Assembly (NCBI GenBank): GCA_027022125.1
Contig: JALVZI010000531.1
Coordinates: forward strand, 1 to 6,867
Length of the DNA stretch: 6,867 nt
Source: Anaerolineae bacterium
Lineage (GTDB): Bacteria; Chloroflexota; Anaerolineae; 4572-78
Direction of reading: 5' to 3'
Part shown: positions 1 to 4,333 of the stretch, in pieces
Layout: every line of letters begins with the position of its first letter
Position numbering within the stretch: the first letter of the stretch is position 1
Notes under the pieces: model-generated
Database searches by the model: none
What the model saw: only the letters and a program-made list of their open reading frames with translations
Told to the model about the DNA's origin: nothing
Program-made: the position numbers and the translations under genes

Positions 1-79
1 GAATGACGGCGGGGGTGGCGGGCGTGCAGCCCATCACCGCAAAAATGATGATGGTCAGCAGGATGAGCGTTTTTCGCAT
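1..79 (-). CDS. Putative lipoprotein, N-terminal fragment
   Basis: Only the first 26 codons lie in the window; the rest runs off the left edge. The peptide begins MRKTLILLTIIIFAVMGC and continues TPATPAVI. This is a classic lipoprotein signal peptide: a basic n-region (R2, K3), a hydrophobic core of about 11 residues, and a lipobox ending VMGC, so Cys18 would be lipidated and become the mature N-terminus. The Pro/Thr/Ala-rich stretch after the Cys resembles a lipoprotein linker. The ATG at 79 is supported by a Shine-Dalgarno-like AAAGGA (85-90 on the complement) with 5 bases of spacing. The gene starts 22 bases after the darA stop codon, on the same strand, so it is probably the last visible member of the tmk-darA transcription unit. 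The mature protein is unseen, so its function is unknown. I am confident of the start and export signal, not of the role. Confidence 0.72.
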   Translation of the reverse strand, partial: MRKTLILLTIIIFAVMGCTPATPAVI

Positions 80-101
80 GTGAATCCTTTTTTGTTTGTC
101 G

Positions 102-431
102 TCAAAATTGCAAAAATTCTTCTGTGTTGAGCACAAAAACAGTCGCCCCGCCGATGGTGCGTTTGACGGGGGTGGAAATGAACATTTCGCCGACTTCGGT
201 GGGCGGCGGCAGGGGCGGGTCGTACCGGGTGCGTTTTTTGCACATTTTGCCGATAATCTCGGTGACGGATTGAGTTTGGTGTGCTTCGGCATAAACCATC
301 ACCAGCGCTCGCCCGCCATACAGATACGATTCGGTGCTGTTGATGAGTGTGGGTTGGAAGCCCGCTTCGGTGAGCCGGTTTACCAGCCCGCGGGCATCTT
401 CGTTGTGTACGATGCTGACGATGAGTTTCAT
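102..431 (-). CDS. darA: Cyclic-di-AMP receptor, DarA/PstA family (PII-like, DUF970)
   Basis: The 109-residue product begins MKLIVSIVHNEDARGLVNRL and ends GGATVFVLNTEEFLQF. Both ends match my memory of the Bacillus subtilis DarA (YaaQ) pattern, including the C-terminal GGATVFVL..EF.QF motif, and the length equals that family's usual length. Family members are trimeric PII-like cytosolic proteins that bind cyclic di-AMP; their downstream partners are largely unknown. I chose the ATG at 431 because homologues begin MKLIV. The reading frame stays open for another 31 codons upstream, but that stretch overlaps the 3' end of tmk and is low-complexity. The start lies 4 bases after the tmk TAG stop, and no good Shine-Dalgarno is visible there, which suggests translational coupling. 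A tmk-darA pairing is also known in Firmicutes, which supports the call. Identity is confident; ligand binding in this organism is inferred. Confidence 0.92.
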   Translation of the reverse strand: MKLIVSIVHNEDARGLVNRLTEAGFQPTLINSTESYLYGGRALVMVYAEAHQTQSVTEIIGKMCKKRTRYDPPLPPPTEVGEMFISTPVKRTIGGATVFVLNTEEFLQF

Positions 432-435
432 GGGA

Positions 436-1083
436 CTATCCGTTTGCGGGGGCGATGCCCCATCCTGCCAACCGGGCGCGAATTTCGCGCTGGATGGCGG
501 CGATGGATTGGCGGGCATCCACAATGAGCCAGCGGTCGGGTTCTGCGGCAGCGAGTGTCAGATAGCCGTTCCGCACGCGGCGGTAAAAATCAATTTCCTG
601 CCTGTCCATCCGATTCAATTCGCCTTCGCCGGCTTGGTTGGCAATTTGTTTGCGGCGAATGCCTTCTTCCACCGGCAAATCGAGATAGATGGTCAAATCG
701 GGTGTCAACTCGCGGGTGGCGAAGGCGGTAATTTGCCGCAGCATGTCCAAATCTAGCCCGCGCCCGTAACCCTGATAGGCGAAGGTGCTGTCGGCGTAAC
801 GGTCGCACAGTACCATTGTGCCTGCCGCCAGCATCGGTTTGATGACCTGCGCCACCAATTGTGCCCGGCTGGCGGAATAGAGCAAAATTTCGGCGACGGC
901 ATCCATTTCGGTGTTGCGGACATCGTGCAGCACCGCGCGGATTTGGTCGCCGATGGCGGTGCCGCCCGGCTCGCGGGTGGTATGCACGGCGAATCCGTGT
1001 TCGGTCAGATAGTCGGTCAGCAGTTGGATTTGCGTGCTCTTGCCCGCGCCTTCGGGTCCTTCAAAGGTGATGAATTTTGTCAT
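436..1083 (-). CDS. tmk: Thymidylate kinase (dTMP kinase)
   Basis: This 215-residue protein catalyses ATP-dependent phosphorylation of dTMP to dTDP, an essential step of dTTP synthesis in the cytosol. Visible motifs, in order, are the P-loop GPEGAGKST (residues 9-17), the TREPGG motif (36-41) that helps bind dTMP, the DRYADST segment (94-100) followed by AYQG, and a basic lid region GIRRK (141-145) before a variable stretch. Length is typical of bacterial Tmk (about 200-215). The ATG at 1083 is the natural start because the P-loop falls at the usual distance from it. No Shine-Dalgarno is visible: the bases upstream are a tract of short repeats that reaches to within about 8 bases of the ATG. 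The gene is followed 4 bases later by darA. It probably depends either on read-through from the R3H gene upstream or on a promoter I cannot recognise. Confidence 0.97.
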   Translation of the reverse strand: MTKFITFEGPEGAGKSTQIQLLTDYLTEHGFAVHTTREPGGTAIGDQIRAVLHDVRNTEMDAVAEILLYSASRAQLVAQVIKPMLAAGTMVLCDRYADSTFAYQGYGRGLDLDMLRQITAFATRELTPDLTIYLDLPVEEGIRRKQIANQAGEGELNRMDRQEIDFYRRVRNGYLTLAAAEPDRWLIVDARQSIAAIQREIRARLAGWGIAPANG

Positions 1084-1091
1084 GGCGTTTC

Positions 1092-1161
1092 TGGTTTCTG
1101 GTTTCAGGGTTGCAAGGTTGCAGGGTTTCAGGGTTTCAGGGTTTCAGGGTTTCAGGGTTTC
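1092..1161. repeat. Tandem 7/8-base repeats upstream of tmk
   Basis: On the plus strand this tract reads TGGTTTC twice (1092-1105), then AGGGTTGC, AAGGTTGC and five exact copies of AGGGTTTC (1106-1161). It fills the part of the R3H-tmk intergenic gap nearest tmk and begins about 8 bases from the tmk ATG. It is directly visible. The strand of origin and any function are unknown. Confidence 0.9.
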
Positions 1162-1168
1162 AGAGTAG

Positions 1169-1273
1169 CACGTTTCACGCTTCACGTATCACGTTTCACG
1201 CTTCACGTTTCAACGATTCAGTGAAGTTCACTATTCACTATTCACTATTCGCTATTCGTCATTCGTCATTCGC
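1169..1273. repeat. Degenerate heptamer (7-base) tandem array, 15 units
   Basis: Read on the plus strand in steps of seven from 1169, the units are CACGTTT, CACGCTT, CACGTAT, CACGTTT, CACGCTT, CACGTTT, CAACGAT, TCAGTGA, AGTTCAC, TATTCAC, TATTCAC, TATTCGC, TATTCGT, CATTCGT and CATTCGC. Phase is kept throughout while the unit sequence drifts, as in the short tandemly repeated repetitive sequences described in cyanobacteria. The last units overlap the R3H gene's stop codon (1266-1268). There is no unique spacer, so this is not CRISPR. Confidence 0.9.
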
Positions 1274-2879
1274 TTGCTCGAAAGATTTTCACCCGGCGGC
1301 GCGGGTCTTTGCCGCGACTTTGCGAGACGAGGTTCGATTGGCGCGCCATTTCGTGTTGTTTGCGGCGAATGAACGCTTCTTGCGGGCTGAGTTCGATGCT
1401 TTTTTCGCCGCGCAGCACCCGTTTGATGGCTTCCTGCGTTTCGCGGATGGCGATGGCGAGCGTGTCGGTGTCTGCCAGCGTCAGTTGAAACACGTCAATG
1501 AGACATTTTTCGGCTTGATGCTGGGTGTTGGCACGCAGAATGTACAGTGGAATGTGTTTTTCTTCCGCCTCGGTGATGGGCTGCGGACGTTTGCGGTAAT
1601 GGCTTTTCAGGGTGATGGCGATGTCGGCGTGCCCCAAATCGGGTACAATTTCGATGGGCACATGCAGGGCGTGCGCCGCCTGCCGCAAACGGTTGTGGTT
1701 GACGCCGTAAACGAAAATTCGTTTGCGCGAAAGGGTTTGCGTTTCTTCCGCATCCTGCACGGGCGAGTCATCTTCGGCGGGGAGCACGGCAATATCCGGC
1801 GGTGCGGCACGGCGTTTGCCGTTGGTGCGTTCTCCCGCCGGTGAATCCTGTCGCCGGTGTTTGAGCAGATGCGGCTTGTTGGTGCTTTTTGCCGGTTCGA
1901 TGGTGATTTTCCCGCTTTCATCGCGGGTGCGAATTTCGGGCTGGATGAGCCGCCCGCGCAGCAAATCGTCAACGGCGCGCGCCACATCGTGATGCACCGC
2001 CAGCCGGTTGCGTTCCTGCAATTCCACCAGAATATCGAATGTGGGCGGCGAGCGGCGTTCCAGCACGCTTTTTTGTGTGTTCCGCCGCCGGGCTTCCTCA
2101 TCCGAAAGGGTGACGCTGTCGATGCCGCCGACCAAATCGGCAAGCGTGGGGTTGACCAGCAGGTTGTCCAGCGTGTTGCCGTGCGCCGTGCCGATGAGTT
2201 GCACACCGCGCTCGGCGATGGTGCGCGCGGCTTCGGCTTCTTCCAACCGCCCGATTTCATCAATGATGATGACCTCCGGCGTGTGATTTTCCACCGCTTC
2301 AATCATCACTTCGTGTTGCAATTCCGGTTTGGGAACCTGCATGCGGCGCGCTTTGCCGATGGCAGGGTGTGGAATGTCGCCATCTCCGGCAATTTCGTTG
2401 GATGTATCGACCACAATTACCCGTTTATTCTCGGCGAGAATGCGCGCGGCTTCGCGCAGTAGGGTGGTTTTGCCCACGCCGGGGCGTCCCAGCAGCAGCA
2501 CGCTTTTTCCCGTTTCCAGCAAATCCTGAATGATGTCAATTGTGCCGTACACGGCGCGTCCCACACGGCATGTCAAGCCGATGATGTCACCGCGACGGTT
2601 GCGGATAGCGGAAATTCGGTGCAGGGTGCGCTCAATACCGGCGCGATTGTCGCCCATAAATTCACCGATGCGCGCCACAACTTCGTTTATATCGGCGCGG
2701 GTGACGGGCGTATCGGACAGAATGACTTCCTGTTGGGTGAAATAGGCTTTCGGGCGACGACCCAAATCCATCACCACTTCAATCAGGTTGTCCAAATCCG
2801 GTTGTTTGGTTAACGATTGGCGAATAAACGCGGGAAAAACTTCCATCAATGCGTTTAAATCGTCTGAAATCTGTGCCAT
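1266..2879 (-). CDS. SpoIIIAA/Ycf45-like AAA ATPase with C-terminal R3H domain
   Basis: This 537-residue cytosolic protein has an N-terminal region (about 1-110) leading into a P-loop ATPase domain. Walker A is GRPGVGKTT (131-139) and Walker B is EVIIIDEIG (202-210), followed by a TAHG segment (231-234) typical of the SpoIIIAA/Ycf45 group. A charged low-complexity linker covers about 315-385. A middle domain of about 385-460 follows, and the C-terminal R3H single-strand nucleic-acid-binding domain covers about 475-533, with its RxxxH motif as RRKQH (505-509) and a terminal RRRVKIF. Such proteins are annotated as R3H nucleic-acid-binding ATPases; their substrate is not established. The ATG at 2879 gives a family-like N-terminus (MAQISDDLNALMEVFP). 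A strong GGGAGGT lies upstream but unusually far away. The stop codon sits inside a heptamer repeat array, so the last three residues (ASE) may be repeat-derived. The next gene, tmk, is on the same strand 182 bases downstream. Confidence 0.9.
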   Translation of the reverse strand: MAQISDDLNALMEVFPAFIRQSLTKQPDLDNLIEVVMDLGRRPKAYFTQQEVILSDTPVTRADINEVVARIGEFMGDNRAGIERTLHRISAIRNRRGDIIGLTCRVGRAVYGTIDIIQDLLETGKSVLLLGRPGVGKTTLLREAARILAENKRVIVVDTSNEIAGDGDIPHPAIGKARRMQVPKPELQHEVMIEAVENHTPEVIIIDEIGRLEEAEAARTIAERGVQLIGTAHGNTLDNLLVNPTLADLVGGIDSVTLSDEEARRRNTQKSVLERRSPPTFDILVELQERNRLAVHHDVARAVDDLLRGRLIQPEIRTRDESGKITIEPAKSTNKPHLLKHRRQDSPAGERTNGKRRAAPPDIAVLPAEDDSPVQDAEETQTLSRKRIFVYGVNHNRLRQAAHALHVPIEIVPDLGHADIAITLKSHYRKRPQPITEAEEKHIPLYILRANTQHQAEKCLIDVFQLTLADTDTLAIAIRETQEAIKRVLRGEKSIELSPQEAFIRRKQHEMARQSNLVSQSRGKDPRRRVKIFRASE

Positions 2880-2892
2880 AAAAACTACACTT

Positions 2893-2899
2893 ACCTCCC
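2893..2899 (-). promoter_or_regulatory. Shine-Dalgarno-like GGGAGGT, unusually distant
   Basis: The complement reads GGGAGGT with 13 bases between it and the R3H ATG at 2879, longer than the usual 5-9. The nearer GTG at 2890-2888 is out of frame and is followed directly by TAG, so it cannot be the start. Either the spacing is tolerated or local folding shortens it. Confidence 0.5.
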
Positions 2900-2925
2900 A
2901 TAATACGGTATCTATTCAGGGGGAC

Positions 2926-2988
2926 GGGAAAAACGCCCTTCGATACGCGGTTCGCCCCGCGAACCGCTACTCAGGATGCGTTTTTCCC
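2926..2988. repeat. REP-like nested hairpin element, copy 1
   Basis: A 63-base structured repeat. The outer arms GGGAAAAACGC (2926-2936) and GCGTTTTTCCC (2978-2988) are perfectly complementary over 11 bases. The inner arms GCGGTTCGC (2947-2955) and GCGAACCGC (2959-2967) pair over 9 bases around a CCC loop. Between them lie the unpaired segments CCTTCGATAC (2937-2946) and TACTCAGGAT (2968-2977), which recur in inverted orientation in copy 2 immediately to the right. It lies between the acetyltransferase stop and the R3H start and could act as a terminator or be a mobile REP-type repeat. Confidence 0.85.
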
Positions 2989-3041
2989 TGCCGATTTCAT
3001 CCTGAGTAGCCCGCAGGGCGTATCGAAGGGTGAAATCGGCA
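2989..3041. repeat. REP-like nested hairpin element, copy 2 (inverted)
   Basis: This 53-base element abuts copy 1 with no spacer, in opposite orientation. Outer arms TGCCGATTTCA (2989-2999) and TGAAATCGGCA (3031-3041) are perfectly complementary over 11 bases. The inner hairpin is GCCC-GCA-GGGC (3009-3019). The segments TCCTGAGTA (3000-3008) and GTATCGAAGGG (3020-3030) are the reverse complement of the conserved segments of copy 1. Both the outer and inner stem sequences differ completely from copy 1, yet pairing is kept. It ends 10 bases from the acetyltransferase stop codon. Confidence 0.85.
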
Positions 3042-3051
3042 CGATACCACT

Positions 3052-4071
3052 TCACACTGAACGGTTGTTTGTTTTGGTTTGCGCTTTCATCACCGGAGTG
3101 GCGTGTTTGGTGTCGATGTGGGTGTCGAAAGCGGGTAATAGCCGCGACAGAAAATCTGTGGCGCGGACGGTGATATGTTTCACCAGAATCTGCTGCTCGG
3201 CAAATTCGCGGAAGCCGCAGGCAAACAGATGCGCCGCCAACTCGGATTGGTAGGTGCGCAAACTGCAATAAACCGGATGCCGTCGCGGGTTTTTTAGCAG
3301 GCTCAAGCCGCCCAGTAGCAAATTGGTGGTTTCACTGTCAATATCGGGGTGCACCATCAACCGAATCCAGTGCCCCGTTTTGCCGGAATGGATATTCAGC
3401 ACGGCGAGCACTTCTCCGCGATTTTCCCAAACCAGCCCGTACCGCCGACCGCGGTCTGCCAGCGGGTAATTGTTGATTTGCCATTGCCCCTGCGCCAATC
3501 CTTCGGCGACCTGAACGTTATGCGGGGTGACGGCGGTGTATAGCCGCTGCACGCTCCAACTGTCGGCGGGGGTTTGGCGGCGCAAGCCCAGCGTGTTTTG
3601 CGGGTTGTCGGGGTGCAGGTCGGCGTCCAAACGGAAAACCCGCTCTTCGGCGTATGGCGAAAATCCCACATTGCGGAAAATTTGTGATTCTTCGCTATCG
3701 GGGTTCAACCGGGCGTAAATGCGCTGATGCCCCTGCTCGCCCGCTTTGATGCTCAGATGGTTCAGCAATCGCTGCCACATGGCGTGTCCGCCGTTGCCGT
3801 TTTCCAGTTTCGGGGAAAGGAAAACCACTTCCTGCTCCGGGCGTCCGGGGCGAATGCGCGCTTGCACCAAACCCTGATGCACGCCTTTTTCGTCTTCAAA
3901 ATTTAGCACATAAGTTGTCACGCCGGGCATCGCGGGGAAAAGGTTGGCGAGGAGTGCGGCTCGCAACGGCGACCGCGGATGCAGCAGTCGCTCTTCCATA
4001 TCGAGCGTGGTGCCCTTTTTTTGCAATTGGGCTACCAAACGAATATTTTGGATTTGAAAAGGTTTTATCAA
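3052..4071 (-). CDS. Putative GNAT-type N-acetyltransferase (two GNAT-like halves)
   Basis: The predicted 339-residue product starts MIKPFQIQNIRLVAQLQKKG. I place the start at a TTG (4069-4071), because AGAGGT lies 6 bases upstream and the resulting N-terminus resembles, from memory, Chloroflexota acetyltransferase-like proteins that begin MIRPF; an ATG at 3999 (MEERLL) is the alternative. The N-terminal half (about 50-150) has a GNAT-like pattern: a central strand EVVFLSPKLE, a helix with MWQRLLNHLSIKAGEQG where the acetyl-CoA loop would be, and IFRNVGFSPYAEERVF as the closing segment. The second half (about 165-300) repeats the theme, with VLAVLNIHSG, HWIRLMVHPD and LFACGFREFAEQQILV. The last 40 residues look like a disordered tail. 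The substrate is unknown and the GNAT assignment is by pattern only. The frame stays open far upstream to 4473, but that part crosses the heptamer array and promoters and is not coding. It is divergent from the rarA fusion. Confidence 0.7.
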   Translation of the reverse strand: MIKPFQIQNIRLVAQLQKKGTTLDMEERLLHPRSPLRAALLANLFPAMPGVTTYVLNFEDEKGVHQGLVQARIRPGRPEQEVVFLSPKLENGNGGHAMWQRLLNHLSIKAGEQGHQRIYARLNPDSEESQIFRNVGFSPYAEERVFRLDADLHPDNPQNTLGLRRQTPADSWSVQRLYTAVTPHNVQVAEGLAQGQWQINNYPLADRGRRYGLVWENRGEVLAVLNIHSGKTGHWIRLMVHPDIDSETTNLLLGGLSLLKNPRRHPVYCSLRTYQSELAAHLFACGFREFAEQQILVKHITVRATDFLSRLLPAFDTHIDTKHATPVMKAQTKTNNRSV

Positions 4072-4077
4072 ACGGAT

Positions 4078-4083
4078 ACCTCT
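4078..4083 (-). promoter_or_regulatory. Ribosome binding site deciding the TTG start
   Basis: The complement reads AGAGGT followed by six bases (ATCCGT) and then TTG. It is the only good Shine-Dalgarno near the N-terminus of the acetyltransferase, and it lies just outside the heptamer array. It favours TTG at 4071 over the ATG at 3999. Confidence 0.6.
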
Positions 4084-4221
4084 GGTGAAGCAGTGAACAA
4101 TTATCAATGAGCAATTATCAATGGGCGAATAGCGAACAGCGAATGACGAATGGATTGAGTGAAACGTGACTTTGGACTTGGAACTTTGGACCTGAAACCA
4201 TAAACACGAAACCCGAAACCA
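4084..4221. repeat. Degenerate heptamer array in the acetyltransferase leader
   Basis: About 20 units of seven bases in unbroken phase. On the plus strand from 4089 they include AGCAGTG, AACAATT, ATCAATG, AGCAATT, ATCAATG, GGCGAAT, AGCGAAC, AGCGAAT, GACGAAT, GTGAAAC, GTGACTT, TGGACTT, GGAACTT, TGGACCT, GAAACCA and GAAACCC. Read on the complement, the order is GGTTTC-type units, then GTTTCAC, then ATTCGTC/ATTCGCT units. The 1092-1273 tract has the same order of modules on the plus strand, so the two arrays lie in opposite orientation. It occupies most of the predicted 5' leader of the acetyltransferase mRNA. Confidence 0.88.
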
Positions 4222-4243
4222 CCAGTGTTCCACGTCTGCCGAT

Positions 4244-4272
4244 ATTTTACACGCCGAAAGGTCTGATTGCAA
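4244..4272 (-). promoter_or_regulatory. Sigma-70-type promoter for the acetyltransferase
   Basis: On the complement, -35 TTGCAA (4267-4272) and -10 TAAAAT (4244-4249) are separated by 17 bases. The predicted start of transcription near 4237 gives a leader of about 166 bases that is mostly heptamer repeat. This is a pattern match without experimental support. Confidence 0.6.
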
Positions 4273-4299
4273 GAAATTCCGCCGCCGAGCCGCCCGCTT

Positions 4300-4327
4300 T
4301 TGACCTTTGTTGCCACTGTTATACAAT
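4300..4327 (+). promoter_or_regulatory. Sigma-70-type promoter of the rarA fusion, likely leaderless
   Basis: -35 TTGACC (4300-4305) and -10 TACAAT (4322-4327) are separated by 16 bases. The ATG of the rarA fusion begins at 4334, 7 bases after the end of the -10, which is where transcription would normally start. There is no room for a Shine-Dalgarno, so the mRNA is probably leaderless. Its -35 is back to back with that of the divergent acetyltransferase promoter, 27 bases apart. Confidence 0.72.
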
Positions 4328-4333
4328 ACCGGT

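Noticed and set aside
1092..1273. CRISPR array
   Set aside because: The units are 7-8 bases, contiguous and without unique spacers, and no cas genes are nearby.
1077..1844. 255-residue plus-strand frame through the repeats and opposite the R3H gene
   Set aside because: Its first part translates tandem repeats (GFQGFRVS-like) and the rest is antisense to the R3H coding region. No family pattern is seen.
2900..2905. -10 box TATTAT for the R3H gene on the complement
   Set aside because: No recognisable -35 hexamer lies 15-19 bases upstream, where the sequence is GC-rich (CCCGTCC), so the match is too weak to list.
2926..2988. Simple rho-independent terminator of the acetyltransferase gene
   Set aside because: A GC-rich hairpin and a five-T run are present, but the T run is inside the outer stem and the structure is symmetrical. 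A repeat element explains it better, though it may still attenuate transcription.
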